DNA from: Pseudomonadota bacterium
GTDB lineage: Bacteria; Pseudomonadota; Gammaproteobacteria; Burkholderiales; Thiobacillaceae
Direction of reading: 5' to 3'
NCBI GenBank assembly: GCA_030684775.1
Contig: JAUXXW010000156.1
Location: 1 to 40,936, forward strand
DNA length: 40,936 bases
In this document: positions 25,110-33,963 of the stretch, piece by piece
How positions within the stretch are numbered: the first letter of the stretch is position 1
Layout: each line of letters begins with the position of its first letter
Translations under genes and position numbers: made by a program
Notes under the pieces: generated by a model
The model's database searches: none
Told to the model about the DNA's origin: nothing
What the model saw: only the letters and a program-made list of their open reading frames with translations

Positions 25110-25138
25110 TGTAGCGCCGGCTTCCAGCCGGCTTTTTC
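25110..25138 (+). terminator. REP-like family D unit acting as lysC terminator
   Basis: Same palindrome as in the hoxH tail (GCCGGCT-tcc-AGCCGGC), here followed by TTTTTC, so it has the form of an intrinsic terminator 33 bases after lysC. Confidence 0.75.
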
Positions 25139-25245
25139 AAGATGCCGGCACGGATTACCGATGGGTAGTGGCCCGATCAACCGGCGCTGTCGGAGCATGT
25201 TGTTTTCGAGTGGTTTGAGTTTGTGAGCCGCTTTCCCCACGCTCG

Positions 25246-25743
25246 ATGACTCGCATGCTTCCCGAACCCGCCCTCGATAACGATTACCTGCCGCCACACG
25301 CGGCCCTGCTGATCAGCAGCTACCGCAAGTGGACCGGCAAGGCGTTGCTGGACAGCGGTTTGCCGCCACGCGAGGCGGCACGCGCGCTTTACCACGTCCC
25401 CTTCGTCGTGCTGTCGCACGACAACACGGCGGACCCCCGTTTCACCTACGCCAACCTGGCGGCTCAGGCACGCTTCGAGATGGCCTGGCGCGAGATCGTC
25501 GGCCTGCCTTCTCGTCTCTCCGCCGAACCGCTGGCACAGCCGGCGCGCGCGCGGCTTCTGGAAACCGTGGCGGCACAGGGCTACATCGACAGTTACAGCG
25601 GCGTGCGTATCGCCAAAAGCGGCCGGCGCTTCATGATTCGCAACGCGACGGTCTGGAATCTCACCGATGCCGACGGCCAGTTTCAGGGCCAGGCTGCGAT
25701 GTTCTCCGAGTACCAGGACATCGCGGCGCCTGAAAGTAGGTAG
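25246..25743 (+). CDS. MEKHLA-domain protein
   Basis: 165 residues from MTRMLPEPAL; an ATG three codons later is possible. Soluble. The PAS-like MEKHLA fold is suggested by HAALLISSYRKWTGKALL, FVVLSHDNTADPRFTYANLAAQARFEMAW, and YSGVRIAKSGRRFMIRNATVWNLTDADGQFQGQAAMF. The family occurs in cyanobacteria, proteobacteria and at the C-terminus of plant HD-ZIP III factors; a light- or redox-sensing role has been proposed. No partner gene is nearby. Confidence 0.8.
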   Translation: MTRMLPEPALDNDYLPPHAALLISSYRKWTGKALLDSGLPPREAARALYHVPFVVLSHDNTADPRFTYANLAAQARFEMAWREIVGLPSRLSAEPLAQPARARLLETVAAQGYIDSYSGVRIAKSGRRFMIRNATVWNLTDADGQFQGQAAMFSEYQDIAAPESR

Positions 25744-25844
25744 CAAGCGGGTTATTTCTGCCGCTTCCACCTTTCCGACATTGCCTTGGCCGCGCCGCGC
25801 AGGTATCCTTGCCCGGCTTTTTCGGCCCCGGTCGAAACAAGCTT

Positions 25845-25937
25845 GGAGACGTGGCCGAGTGGTCGAAGGCACACCCCTGCTAAGGGTGCATCCGGTCAAA
25901 AACTGGATCCAGGGTTCGAATCCCTGCGTCTCCGCCA
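25845..25937 (+). tRNA. tRNA-Ser (anticodon GCT)
   Basis: 93 nt with CCA and a long variable arm. Acceptor GGAGACG pairs with CGTCTCC. Anticodon stem CACCC/GGGTG, loop CTGCTAA, giving GCT. Variable arm CATCCGGTCAAAAACTGGATC. T arm CAGGG-TTCGAAT-CCCTG. Confidence 0.96.
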
Positions 25938-26321
25938 ATACACTATTTACCCCCTTGATTTAATTGAGTAAATGCTGGAGCCAAGGGGGATGTCGCGTGC
26001 TTGTCGGTGGTTACAGGCAACCGTTGGATGTGGTGGCCCTCCGCGCAGCCTCGGCTACCGGCGAGGCACAAATCACCAAGCCGGCCAGGAATCGGTTCCT
26101 CCCCGAAAGCGGCCAGCATCCGTACTCTTGGGGAAATCCCCCCTCAATTCCCCTTTTAAAAGAGGGACGTCCGGTACGTGCCCATCCGCTTTCGCGCATA
26201 TCCAAACGCGAATAGGGCCTGTGCAATAACGGGTGTGAGTCGCACCGGTTTCATGTGTGGGTAGAGCGCGGTTCTCTGACCACGCCTTGTGCGACTGATG
26301 CCGGACGACAAGCGCCCAGTT
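25938..26321. other. Gene-free region after tRNA-Ser
   Basis: No supported gene in 384 bp. It has a near-palindrome CCCCTTTTAAAAGAGGG at about 26150-26166 and low-quality short frames without SD. Position between a tRNA-Ser gene and a decayed transposase suggests debris of past insertions at the tRNA, but no attachment-site repeat of the tRNA 3' end was found here. Confidence 0.5.
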
Positions 26322-26845
26322 CTACTGCGTTATTAAATATTCGTAACCTGATTTTCCGTCCGCCCGCGGCATGGGCATGGGCGCAAGCCCTTTGCGATAG
26401 CGGCCGCGAGGCGGAAGCGCAATGTGGGGATCGAATTTGGTTGGTGGTGTTGCATCGGTCGTGGCCCCGCGCGGGCGGAAACCTTCGGGTAGGGCAGGTT
26501 CCGTGAATTGGTCGACGTTTTTTTCCCCGGACAGTCGTTCACGCATCAAGAAGCCATACGCCGCGATGCGCAGGCTCGCATGGTGATGAAACCCGCGTCA
26601 GTTACGCCCTTCGTAATGGCCCAGGCCGAATTCCCGTTTGAGTTCCTGGTAATCGCGTTCGATACGCCAACGCGCCTCGATGGATTCGATCAGCGCCGCG
26701 AAGGGCTGGTGTTCTCCCCACCCAACGCGGGTGCCTGTGCGCACGCCCAGCGCGTAGACCAGTTCCTGCTCGGTCAACCGGTCGCGCAAGGTCGTGTCGT
26801 CGACGATCCGCGTCGTGGCCCCCGAGCCTGAATCGTCGCCTCATT
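26322..26845 (-). pseudogene. Decayed IS701/IS4-type transposase
   Basis: Minus strand. A stretch reading DDTTLRDRLTEQELVYALGV joins, after WGEHQP, directly to FAALIESIEARW and the DDE-domain helix RIERDYQELKREFGLGHYEG. Typical family members have a long segment between these, so an internal deletion is inferred. After EGRN an in-frame TGA (26595-26597) takes the place of a Trp codon; the frame then continues RGFHHHASLRIAAYGFLMRERLSG to a stop at 26322. N-terminus and ends are missing. It is not functional. Confidence 0.8.
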
Positions 26846-26966
26846 TGCAACTCGGTAGAATTTGCCGGCCACGCTCCTGTTACATGGGTTTACACAGCGT
26901 TTCTTGGTGGATGCCGGCTGTTTGCTACCTTTTAAGTGTGGTTGGTAACGCAAAGAGGTAAGCAAA

Positions 26967-27209
26967 ATGACAACTGGAAAATGGATTGTTCTCGTGATGG
27001 TGATGCTCATGAGTGGTGGCGCGTTTGCCGGAGGTGGCAAGGTGCGCGGCGACAACGGCCAGGGGAGCGTGGTGCAGAATCAGATTCGCCTGGCCGCGCC
27101 GGAATCGCCCTATGTGGCGGCGGATTCGTTGTCGGTTCCCGCTGAGCCGGAGGATGTGCTGCCCGAGTATGACGAGCTCGAACTGGAACAGGGCGAGATG
27201 ATGCCCTGA
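26967..27209 (+). CDS. Small exported acidic protein
   Basis: 80 residues with SD GAGGTAAG before the ATG. A signal peptide (KWIVLVMVMLMSGGAFA) is followed by a short mature part: GGGKVRGDNGQGSVVQNQIRL, then an acidic tail (PEDVLPEYDELELEQGEMMP). No cysteine, so not a lipoprotein. A good terminator follows. Function unknown; no family recognised. Confidence 0.65.
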   Translation: MTTGKWIVLVMVMLMSGGAFAGGGKVRGDNGQGSVVQNQIRLAAPESPYVAADSLSVPAEPEDVLPEYDELELEQGEMMP

Positions 27210-27250
27210 CCCGGCACATGGGGTGTTCCGATCCCGCGCTTGAATGAAGG

Positions 27251-27284
27251 CACGGCCCGCGTAACAGCGGGCCGTGCCGTTTTT
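27251..27284 (+). terminator. Rho-independent terminator
   Basis: Stem CACGGCCCGC / GCGGGCCGTG with loop GTAACA, followed after two bases by GTTTTTG. It ends the small exported-protein transcript. Confidence 0.88.
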
Positions 27285-27318
27285 GTCGGCACAGTAGTCA
27301 GCCATCAATGACAGGCTG

Positions 27319-27906
27319 CTAGCGCCCCGCCCGATAAGGCAGGGAATGAATCCGGTGGCGCCGCCAGTTGGCGGCATAGGCTTCGGTCAGTGCCGGGTGG
27401 CCGCGCAACAGGAGCAGATTTTCCGCGTTGCGGAATTGGGCGGCGTGAGTGAAGTTATAGGAGCCGGTGATCACGGCGGCGTCCGCCGTGCCGCTGTCGA
27501 TCACCATCACCTTGTTGTGCGCGGCGGCATGTTCGCCATCCAGCCAGACCGGCACGCCCTGCTCCGCCAGCCACGCCACCTGGCTGGTGGCGCCACGCTG
27601 ATGTTGAACCGGGTCGGCGATGAACTGCACGTCCAGGCCCCGACGTTTTGCATCGACTAGGGCTTGCGCGATGTCTTTGTGGGTAAAGCTGTAGGACTGC
27701 ACCAGCACCTGGCGTTTGGCTTTGCGCAGGGCTTCGATGACCAGCGTCGCGGCTTCGTCGCCCGGGGTGAACGCCACCTGGACGGTGCCGCGCGCGGTGA
27801 GTTGCAGGGGTTCGCCGGCGTGGGCGGGGAAGGCGAACAGGCACGCGAGCAGCGCGACGGCCGTAGGATGCGGTGAGGAACGAACCGCATCATTTCTGTG
27901 GATCAC
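27319..27906 (-). CDS. Phospholipase D-like nuclease (Nuc/EndA type), exported
   Basis: 195 residues from a GTG at 27906; GTG at 27924 would add six. There is no ATG. The signal peptide core is AVALLACLFAFPAHA. The catalytic domain has one HKD motif, HNKVMVIDSG, then ITGSYNFTHAAQFRNAENLLLL, and QSYSFTHKDIAQALVDAKRRG. With a single HKD it should dimerise like Nuc, a nonspecific nuclease. The codons from start to signal core lie in a family B REP element (27862-27922), so the N-region is repeat-derived or the true start is disturbed. It is 11-29 bases from the rsmB-like stop. Confidence 0.78.
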   Translation of the reverse strand: MIHRNDAVRSSPHPTAVALLACLFAFPAHAGEPLQLTARGTVQVAFTPGDEAATLVIEALRKAKRQVLVQSYSFTHKDIAQALVDAKRRGLDVQFIADPVQHQRGATSQVAWLAEQGVPVWLDGEHAAAHNKVMVIDSGTADAAVITGSYNFTHAAQFRNAENLLLLRGHPALTEAYAANWRRHRIHSLPYRAGR

Positions 27907-27922
27907 GGTGATGCGGTTCGCC
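27862..27922. repeat. REP-like palindrome family B, copy 3
   Basis: The left arm cgtaggatgcggtgaggaac plus gaaccgcatc faces the right arm gatgcggttcgcc across about 18 bases. It overlaps the start and N-terminal codons of the PLD-like gene. Confidence 0.85.
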
Positions 27923-27935
27923 ACGGGTTGCTGCT

Positions 27936-29300
27936 TCACGCCTGCCGTTCCAGCACCGCCGCGAAGAAGCCGTCGGTGTTGTGGATGGCGGGGTCGAGGC
28001 GCAGGGTGTCGCCCATTTTGCCCGCAAGGGGCACGCCGGATTCGTAAGGCGGCAAAGCCGCCAACGACTCCGCTGCCAGAGCGATGTTCTGCGCGGCCAG
28101 GACTTCGCCCGCCGGGACCAGGTGGAAGTCCGGGTGCGCGGCCAGGAAGGCCTGGACGATGGCCTCGTTTTCTTCCTCCAGCAGGCTGCAGGTGGCGTAG
28201 ACCAGACGCCCGCCGCTTTTCACAAGGCGAGCGGCGGATTCCAGGATGGCGGCCTGTTTGGCGGTGAGTTCCAGCAACGACTCCGGGCTTTGTCGCCATT
28301 TCAGGTCGGGGTTGCGGCGCAGTGTGCCGAGGCCGGAACAGGGCGCATCCACCAGGACACGGTCGAACTTGCCGGCCAGGCGCTTGATCTTGGGGTCGCG
28401 TTCGTGGGCGATGAGTTGCGGATGGACGTTGGACAGGCCGGAACGCGCCAGGCGCGGTTTCATGTTGTTGAGCCGTTTTTCCGATACGTCGTAGGCGTAC
28501 AAGCGGCCCGTGTTGGCCATCAGCGCGCCCAGCAACAGGGTCTTGCCGCCGGCGCCGGCGCAGAAATCGCAGACCATTTCGCCGCGCTTGGGGGCGAGCA
28601 ACAGCCCCAGTAGCTGGCTGCCTTCGTCCTGCACCTCCACACCGCCCTCGATGAACATGGGGTGTTTCTGCAAGGCGGGTTTGCCTTGCAAACGCAGGCC
28701 CAAGGGCGAATAGGGGGTGGCCGCGACGGCAATGCCTTCCGTGGTGAACATGTGCAATACAGCGTCGCGCGCCATCTTCACCGTGTTCACCCGCAGATCC
28801 AGCGGCGCCGGACGGTTGAGTGCCTCGGCCAGGGCGGGCAGGTGGTCGCCGAAACGCGCGCGCAATCGCTCATGGAGCCAATCCGGCAGTTCCAGGCGCA
28901 CCGCTTCCGGTTGCGTGGAGAGGTCGGCGGCCTTCATTTCCTTGAGCCAGGAAAGTTCGTCGTCTTTCACCGCGCCCTCGAACTGGCGCATGTTGATGCC
29001 GCCATGCCGCGCCAGCCAGGCCAGCAGCAGACGGCGCGGGGTAGCCGGGGCGGCGATGGTTTGCAGGCCGCGCAGGCGGCGCAGGACGCCGTAGACCGCT
29101 TCCGCGATGAAGGCGCGATCATGGCTGCCCATTTGCGGGTCGTTGCGAAAGGTGTAGGAAAGCACGGCATCGGCCGGCCGCTCGAATTCGAGCACCCGCG
29201 CCAGGACATCGAGCGTGGTCGCCAGCAGCGGCAGGGTATTGGTTTCAGGGGCGTGGCGATCTTTCGAACGCCGAGGTTTGTGGGAAGCCGCTTTGGTCAT
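27936..29300 (-). CDS. RsmB/NOP-family rRNA cytosine-C5 methyltransferase
   Basis: 454 residues. The N-terminal NusB-like helical domain (about 20-150) precedes the SAM domain: motif I DFCAGAGGKTLLLGALM, motif IV DAPCSGLGTLRRNPDLKW, motif VI YATCSLLEEENEAIVQ with the catalytic Cys in TCS. It probably methylates 16S rRNA at a C967-type site, but the exact base is not deduced. Its start overlaps the cbbR stop by four bases on the same strand, so cbbR and this gene are probably one transcript. Confidence 0.88.
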   Translation of the reverse strand: MTKAASHKPRRSKDRHAPETNTLPLLATTLDVLARVLEFERPADAVLSYTFRNDPQMGSHDRAFIAEAVYGVLRRLRGLQTIAAPATPRRLLLAWLARHGGINMRQFEGAVKDDELSWLKEMKAADLSTQPEAVRLELPDWLHERLRARFGDHLPALAEALNRPAPLDLRVNTVKMARDAVLHMFTTEGIAVAATPYSPLGLRLQGKPALQKHPMFIEGGVEVQDEGSQLLGLLLAPKRGEMVCDFCAGAGGKTLLLGALMANTGRLYAYDVSEKRLNNMKPRLARSGLSNVHPQLIAHERDPKIKRLAGKFDRVLVDAPCSGLGTLRRNPDLKWRQSPESLLELTAKQAAILESAARLVKSGGRLVYATCSLLEEENEAIVQAFLAAHPDFHLVPAGEVLAAQNIALAAESLAALPPYESGVPLAGKMGDTLRLDPAIHNTDGFFAAVLERQA

Positions 29301-30190
29301 GGCTTGGTTCCATCAGATAAGAGAAAGTCGAGAAAGGTACGCGCCACCACGCTGCGCAGGCGGCCGGCGGGGGAGACCGCATACCACTGGCGCGGGATGG
29401 GAAAGCCAACCGCGTCGAGGATGGCGAACTGGCCAGGCGCGTGCAACGTCAGGGTGTGTCGGGATACCACGGAAATACCCAGGCCGGCCAGCACTGCCTG
29501 CTTGATGGCCTCGTTGCTGCCCAGTTCCATGTGTGGCGTGAGGCGCAGGTCGTGGTCGGCGAACAGGCGTTCCACCGCCTTGCGCGTGCCGGAGCCTGGT
29601 TCGCGCAGCAACCAGGGCTCCTTGGCCAGACGGGCAAGCGGAATGTGCTTGCTGTGGGCCAGGGGGTGGTCGGGCGCGGCCAGCACCACCAGCGGGTTTT
29701 CCAGAAAGGGAATGGCGGTGACCGCCATTCCCTCGGGCGGTTGCCCCAGGATGTAGAGATCGTCCAGGCCCGTAGTCAGGCTGGACAACACCTGTTCACG
29801 GTTGGTGACGCGCAGAGAGACCTTTACACCCGGATGTCGCCGGGAAAAATCGCCCAGCAGGCGCGGCACGAAGTAACTGGCGGTGGTGATGGCGACAATA
29901 TGCAGGTTGCCGCCGGTGAGGCCCTGGCGCGCCACCAGGGAGAGTTCGTATTGCTTGACCGCGCCGAGAATCGCGCGCGCGGTGGCCACCAATTCCTGGC
30001 CCTGGCCGGTGAGCTTGACCCGCTTGCCGGTCTGTTCCAGCAAGGGGTGCCCGACCACCTCGGCGAGTTTCTTCAACTGCATGGAGACGCCGGGCTGCGA
30101 CAAGTGCAGTTCCTCCGCCGCGCGCGACAAGGACAGATGGCGGGCGGTGGATTCGAAAACCTGGAGTTGGCGGAGGGTCAGATGCAGCAT
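29297..30190 (-). CDS. cbbR: LysR-type regulator of the RuBisCO genes
   Basis: 297 residues. The N-terminal winged HTH is MLHLTLRQLQVFESTARHLS-LSRAAEELHLSQPGVSMQLKKLAEVVGHPLLEQTGKRVKLT. The substrate-binding domain follows (from about 90), with PRLLGDFSRRHPGVKVSLRV and REPGSGTRKAVERLF typical of CbbR. It is divergent from cbbM across 329 bp that contain TNA-N7/8-TNA sites. CbbR activates cbb transcription in response to metabolites such as RuBP or NADPH in related bacteria. Coupled downstream to the rRNA methyltransferase gene. Confidence 0.9.
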   Translation of the reverse strand: MLHLTLRQLQVFESTARHLSLSRAAEELHLSQPGVSMQLKKLAEVVGHPLLEQTGKRVKLTGQGQELVATARAILGAVKQYELSLVARQGLTGGNLHIVAITTASYFVPRLLGDFSRRHPGVKVSLRVTNREQVLSSLTTGLDDLYILGQPPEGMAVTAIPFLENPLVVLAAPDHPLAHSKHIPLARLAKEPWLLREPGSGTRKAVERLFADHDLRLTPHMELGSNEAIKQAVLAGLGISVVSRHTLTLHAPGQFAILDAVGFPIPRQWYAVSPAGRLRSVVARTFLDFLLSDGTKP

Positions 30191-30199
30191 GGGTCAATG

Positions 30200-30328
30200 G
30201 TAGGTTGGGCAAAGCGAAGCGTGCCCAACGAACCGCAGCAATGTTGGGCAGCGGATTCGTTGGCGCTTCAGCGCCTACGAATCCGGCGTCCCCCTTGCGG
30301 GGGCACGCTTCGCTTTGTCCAACCTACG
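30200..30328. repeat. REP-like palindrome family A, copy 4, with nested insert
   Basis: The arms gtaggttgggcaaagcgaag and cttcgctttgtccaacctac are family A. Between them, after atgttgggca, sits another inverted repeat (GGATTCGT-TGGCGCT...AGCGCC-TACGAATCC), then a ccccc/ggggg pair. It reads as one REP unit inserted in another. Confidence 0.8.
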
Positions 30329-30363
30329 ACAATGGCGAAGGGGTGGATGGAGTACGGCCGAAT

Positions 30364-30431
30364 TATAAGCAAATGCTTATGCATACCATTAGAAATCATG
30401 AATTTTTCTTATGTGCGACAGCCGCTATAGT
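30364..30431 (+). promoter_or_regulatory. cbbM promoter and CbbR sites
   Basis: Perfect palindrome ATAAGCAAATGCTTAT at 30365-30380 contains TAA-N8-TTA. A second site TTA-GAAATCA-TGA (TNA-N7-TNA) is at 30389-30401. A -10 like TATAGT is at 30426-30431, with a poor -35 (TTTTTC) 17 bases before, as expected for an activator-dependent promoter. CbbR consensus is from knowledge; the sites are read here. Confidence 0.6.
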
Positions 30432-30519
30432 TCGCCCCATTCCAGGTAGGGGCTAGATGCAACAGCAAGGCCCCGGAATAACCAAATTCAGTACAAACGC
30501 ATCTTAAAAGGAGCAAGTA

Positions 30520-31899
30520 ATGGATCAATCCGCACGTTACGCCGACCTCTCCCTCAAGGAAGAAGACCTGATCAAGGGCGACAAGCACATCCTCGTCGCT
30601 TACCACATGCAGCCCGCCGCTGGTTATGGCTACCTGGAAACCGCCGCGCACATCGCCGCCGAGTCCTCCACCGGCACCAACGTCGAAGTCTGCACCACCG
30701 ATGACTTCACCAAGGGTGTGGACGCGCTGGTGTATTTCATCGACGAAGCCAAAGGCGTGATGAAAGTCGCCTACCCGAACGACCTGTTCGACCGCAACGT
30801 CATCGACGGCCGCGCCATGATCGTGTCGTTCCTCACCTTGTGTATCGGCAACAACCAGGGCCAGGGCGACGTCAAGTGTCTGAAAATGCACGACTTCTAC
30901 GTGCCTTGGTCCATGCTGCGCCTGTTCGACGGCCCGTCGAAAGACATCACCGACATGTGGGACATCCTCGGTCGCCCCCGCGTCAACGGTGGCTACATCG
31001 CCGGCACCATCATCAAGCCCAAGCTGGGACTGCGCCCCGAGCCGTTCGCTCACGCCGCTTACCAGTTCTGGCTGGGTGGCGACTTCATCAAGAACGACGA
31101 ACCCCAGGGCAACCAGGTGTTCTGCCCGGCCAAGAAGGTTTACCCGCTGGTGTACGACGCAATGAAGCGCGCCATGGACGAGACCGGCCAGGCCAAGATC
31201 TTCTCCGCCAACATCACGGCAGACGACTATCACGAAATGTGCGCCCGCGCCGATTTCATCCTGGAAACGTTTGGACCCGATGCCAACAAGGTCGCGTTCC
31301 TGGTCGACGGCTATGTCGGCGGCCCCGGCATGGTGACCACCGCGCGTCGTCAGTACCCCGACCAGTACCTGCACTACCATCGTGCCGGCCACGGCGCCGT
31401 GACTTCGCCTTCCGCCCTGCGTGGCTACACCGCCTTCGTGCTGTCCAAGATGTCCCGTCTGCAAGGTGCTTCCGGCATCCACGTCGGCACCATGGGCTAC
31501 GGCAAGATGGAAGGTGCCGCCGATGACCGCAACATCGCCTACATGATCGAGCGTGATTCCGCCGACGGCCCGTACTACCACCAGGAATGGCACGGCATGA
31601 AGCCGACCACCCCGATCATCTCCGGCGGCATGAACGCGTTGCGTCTGCCCGGCTTCTTCGAGAACCTCGGCCACGGCAACGTCATCAACACCTCCGGTGG
31701 CGGCTCCTACGGCCACATCGACTCTCCGGCGGCCGGCGCTATTTCGCTACGTCAGTCCTACGAGTGCTGGAAGGCCGGCGCCGACCCGATCGAGTTCGCG
31801 AAAGAGCACAAGGAATTCGCTCGCGCCTTCGAGTCCTTCCCGGGTGATGCCGACAAGCTGTTCCCCGGCTGGCGTGAAAAGCTGGGCGTGCACAAGTAA
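30520..31899 (+). CDS. cbbM: RuBisCO form II large subunit
   Basis: 459 residues with SD AAAAGGAG. It fixes CO2 onto RuBP, forming two 3-phosphoglycerates. Active-site residues: Lys166 in GTIIKPKLG, the carbamylated Lys191 with Asp193 and Glu194 in [14 protein letters not shown], then His/Arg in HYHRAGHGA, loop 6 [10 protein letters not shown] and [11 protein letters not shown]. The sequence is form II (dimer of large chains only; no cbbS gene nearby). Form II enzymes have low CO2/O2 specificity and work best at high CO2 or low O2. A terminator follows; cbbQ starts about 105 bp after the stop. Confidence 0.98.
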   Translation: MDQSARYADLSLKEEDLIKGDKHILVAYHMQPAAGYGYLETAAHIAAESSTGTNVEVCTTDDFTKGVDALVYFIDEAKGVMKVAYPNDLFDRNVIDGRAMIVSFLTLCIGNNQGQGDVKCLKMHDFYVPWSMLRLFDGPSKDITDMWDILGRPRVNGGYIAGTIIKPKLGLRPEPFAHAAYQFWLGGDFIKNDEPQGNQVFCPAKKVYPLVYDAMKRAMDETGQAKIFSANITADDYHEMCARADFILETFGPDANKVAFLVDGYVGGPGMVTTARRQYPDQYLHYHRAGHGAVTSPSALRGYTAFVLSKMSRLQGASGIHVGTMGYGKMEGAADDRNIAYMIERDSADGPYYHQEWHGMKPTTPIISGGMNALRLPGFFENLGHGNVINTSGGGSYGHIDSPAAGAISLRQSYECWKAGADPIEFAKEHKEFARAFESFPGDADKLFPGWREKLGVHK

Positions 31900-31928
31900 A
31901 CCGGTCGTGCACTGAAGCAGCAAGAAGC

Positions 31929-31957
31929 GCCCCCGGTTTACTGGGGGCGTTTTGTTT
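31929..31957 (+). terminator. Terminator or attenuator after cbbM
   Basis: Stem CGCCCCC / GGGGGCG with an eight-base loop, then TTTTGTTT. It may reduce cbbQ expression relative to cbbM. Confidence 0.8.
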
Positions 31958-32004
31958 CCGGGATGGAATCCCCTTGCTCGACAGGGGAAAAAATGGAGCA
32001 CGCA

Positions 32005-32832
32005 ATGAGCACCGACAAAGAGCAATACAAGGTTCACCAGGAACCCTACTACCAGGCCCAGGGCAAGGAAGTGACGCTGTACGAGGCGGCTTACCGCAAT
32101 CGCCTGCCGGTGATGGTGAAAGGCCCGACCGGCTGCGGCAAATCCCGCTTTGTCGAATACATGGCCTGGAAACTGGGCAAGCCGCTGATCACCGTGGCCT
32201 GCAACGAAGACATGACCGCCAGCGACCTGGTCGGCCGCTATCTGCTGGAAGCCAACGGCACCCGCTGGCTGGACGGCCCGCTGACCACCGCCGCCCGCAT
32301 CGGCGCCATCTGCTACCTGGATGAAATCGTCGAGGCGCGCCAGGACACCACCGTGGTGATCCACCCCCTCACCGACCACCGCCGCACCCTGCCGCTGGAC
32401 AAGAAGGGCGAGCTGATCCAGGCGCACCCGGATTTCCAACTGGTGATCTCCTACAACCCCGGCTACCAGTCGCTGATGAAGGATTTGAAACAGTCCACCA
32501 AGCAGCGTTTCACCGCCTTCGACTTCGACTACCCGGATGCCGCCCTGGAAACCACCATCCTGGCCAAGGAAACCGGGCTCGATGAAGCCACTTCGGCCAA
32601 GTTGGTGAAGATCGCGCATACCGCCCGCAACCTGAAAGGCCACGGCCTCGATGAAGGCATCTCCACCCGCCTGCTGGTGTACGCCGCCACCCTGATCAAG
32701 GACGGTGTCGATCCCAAGGACGCCTGCCGGATGGCCCTGGTACGCCCGATCACCGATGACGCCGACATCCGTGAAACCCTGGACCACGCCATCGACGCGA
32801 CGTTTGCATACAACATTCAGCCAGTCCGCTAA
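32005..32832 (+). CDS. cbbQ: CbbQ, MoxR-type AAA+ RuBisCO activase subunit
   Basis: 275 residues from [17 protein letters not shown] with GGAG six bases upstream. An ATG at 31993, also with a good SD, would add four residues. Walker [10 protein letters not shown] at about 40-48, Walker [10 protein letters not shown], sensor 1 VISYNPGYQ, Arg-rich SKQR region [11 protein letters not shown]. CbbQ forms a hexamer that, with CbbO, uses ATP to remove inhibitory sugar phosphates from RuBisCO. Partner cbbO is normally the next gene, but here two unrelated AT-rich genes lie between. Confidence 0.95.
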   Translation: MSTDKEQYKVHQEPYYQAQGKEVTLYEAAYRNRLPVMVKGPTGCGKSRFVEYMAWKLGKPLITVACNEDMTASDLVGRYLLEANGTRWLDGPLTTAARIGAICYLDEIVEARQDTTVVIHPLTDHRRTLPLDKKGELIQAHPDFQLVISYNPGYQSLMKDLKQSTKQRFTAFDFDYPDAALETTILAKETGLDEATSAKLVKIAHTARNLKGHGLDEGISTRLLVYAATLIKDGVDPKDACRMALVRPITDDADIRETLDHAIDATFAYNIQPVR

Positions 32833-32905
32833 CTTACTGTTTGTAAGTGTATTGACTATCCACATATATGAGGTGCACAGTTCGCAGTAGCATGAATAAA
32901 AAGAC

Positions 32906-32934
32906 TTGCGGTGCGAACGATGCACCCGTAGAAT
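32906..32934 (+). promoter_or_regulatory. Sigma-70 promoter of the AT-rich insert
   Basis: -35 TTGCGG (32906-32911), 17-base spacer, -10 TAGAAT (32929-32934). It lies about 80 bp before the GTG of the 76-aa gene, so transcription starts inside the longer open frame and favours the GTG start. Confidence 0.6.
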
Positions 32935-33014
32935 GTGCCGTTTTATTTGCGCTTGCTGCGCTCGCCGCATACACGGGCGGTGTTGGTGTTTATCAACTTC
33001 TAAGGAGAGAAACC

Positions 33015-33245
33015 GTGAGTGATCAAATAGTGCGTGAGAGTTTTTTTAGAACTTCAGATGGCAAACTTGTCCTTGTTACCCATCCGGGCATGGGGGTTAG
33101 CGCTGCACGTTCTTACGCTCATATGCACGGATTCAGTGATAACGGTTTCCCAGAGGGACATCCCTCCGAGGAAGAGTTGAGTGCTAAGCATTTGTGGCGG
33201 CAATGGTATGGCATATCTGCAGGTGCATCTGACGCCATGGCATAA
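33015..33245 (+). CDS. Unknown 76-aa protein in the cbbQ-cbbO insert
   Basis: 76 residues from GTG with a strong SD (TAAGGAGAG). Sequence is polar with aromatic residues (ESFFRTSDGKLVLVTHPGMG, SYAHMHGFSDNGFPEG, KHLWRQWYGISAGASDAMA). No signal peptide, membrane segment, HTH or cysteine. Codon use is less GC-biased than the cbb genes. Two hairpins with T-runs follow. The next gene begins 76 bp later. I do not recognise it; a small partner of the 213-aa protein is possible. Confidence 0.65.
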   Translation: MSDQIVRESFFRTSDGKLVLVTHPGMGVSAARSYAHMHGFSDNGFPEGHPSEEELSAKHLWRQWYGISAGASDAMA

Positions 33246-33248
33246 ATC

Positions 33249-33305
33249 GTAGCCATAGGCTACTTTTCTGGCATAGGAAAAGCCCCTGCATGGGGCTTTT
33301 TCGAT
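33249..33305 (+). terminator. Tandem terminators
   Basis: Hairpin 1: GTAGCC-ATA-GGCTAC then TTTTC (33249-33267). Hairpin 2: AAAAGCCCC-TGCAT-GGGGCTTTTTC (33278-33302). Both lie between the 76-aa and 213-aa genes. Confidence 0.85.
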
Positions 33306-33321
33306 AAGTGGGGTAAGGTTG

Positions 33322-33963
33322 ATGGATTGGGAAAATGAGGCGCCATTTAAAATTAATACATCGAACGCCCTTGAAGATATGTTTCTGCAGCATTGTCGAG
33401 AAGTGGCGGCCGTTGCATCTCTTGATGTGGACTTATCAAAACAAAGAATAATTGATGTCTTTGAGGCATGGCAGGAAGATATAGATAGAAACCAACGGCG
33501 CAATTTCAGAAATAAAGACATCAGTCCGGATCATATAAAATGTGGCGCATTTCTCACATACTGGTTGCGAAGAGAGTCGCCAATAATCAACTTCAAAGAA
33601 GTACTTGATAGATACTCTTTTGATTTTGAAGTGCTCCAAGATATGCCACTGGGGGCAAGTGAATACACCCCATTATCAAGTGACGAGCTTAATAATAAAC
33701 TATCATCGGGATTGACTCTGCAGCAAGTATTGGATATTCGTGAGCGGTGCTTCGCCTATGGGAACGAGTGGTTGGCTTTCTCTTTTGGTTTTTCGCTTGC
33801 CATCGCCTATGAACGAAAAAAATTAGCCGGCAGGGAAGAGGCTAAGGCATTGAGACTTCCTAACTTGAATTACACGGCCGATCTGTGCTACATGTTCAAA
33901 TTCAAGAATATGTCTCCTCATGCAATTTATATGATTTATCGAGCGTTGTTGTTGAATTATTGA
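33322..33963 (+). CDS. Unknown 213-aa protein in the cbbQ-cbbO insert
   Basis: 213 residues from MDWENEAPFKINTSN; a TTG directly before the ATG would add one. Visibly AT-rich codons (AAA, AAT, ATA, TTA), unlike the flanking cbb genes. Mostly alpha-helical, with RQ/RR-rich EDIDRNQRRNFRNKDISPDHIKCGAFLTYWLRRESPIINFKE near 55-95, GNEWLAFSFGFSLAIAYERKK near 155, and YMFKFKNMSPHAIYMIYRALLL at the end. No nuclease, kinase or transposase signature seen. No convincing membrane anchor. Probably acquired. Position inside an operon and own promoter suggest a moron-like or defence-type cassette, but that is speculation. Confidence 0.7.
   Translation: MDWENEAPFKINTSNALEDMFLQHCREVAAVASLDVDLSKQRIIDVFEAWQEDIDRNQRRNFRNKDISPDHIKCGAFLTYWLRRESPIINFKEVLDRYSFDFEVLQDMPLGASEYTPLSSDELNNKLSSGLTLQQVLDIRERCFAYGNEWLAFSFGFSLAIAYERKKLAGREEAKALRLPNLNYTADLCYMFKFKNMSPHAIYMIYRALLLNY

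Noticed and set aside
25177-25938. 253-aa minus-strand frame starting MAETQGFEPWIQFLTG
   Set aside because: Starts as antisense of tRNA-Ser and continues antisense to the MEKHLA gene.
30520-31899. RuBisCO-like protein (form IV) instead of RuBisCO
   Set aside because: Lys166, Lys191, Asp193, Glu194 and loop 6 are all present and activase genes follow, so it is a true form II enzyme.
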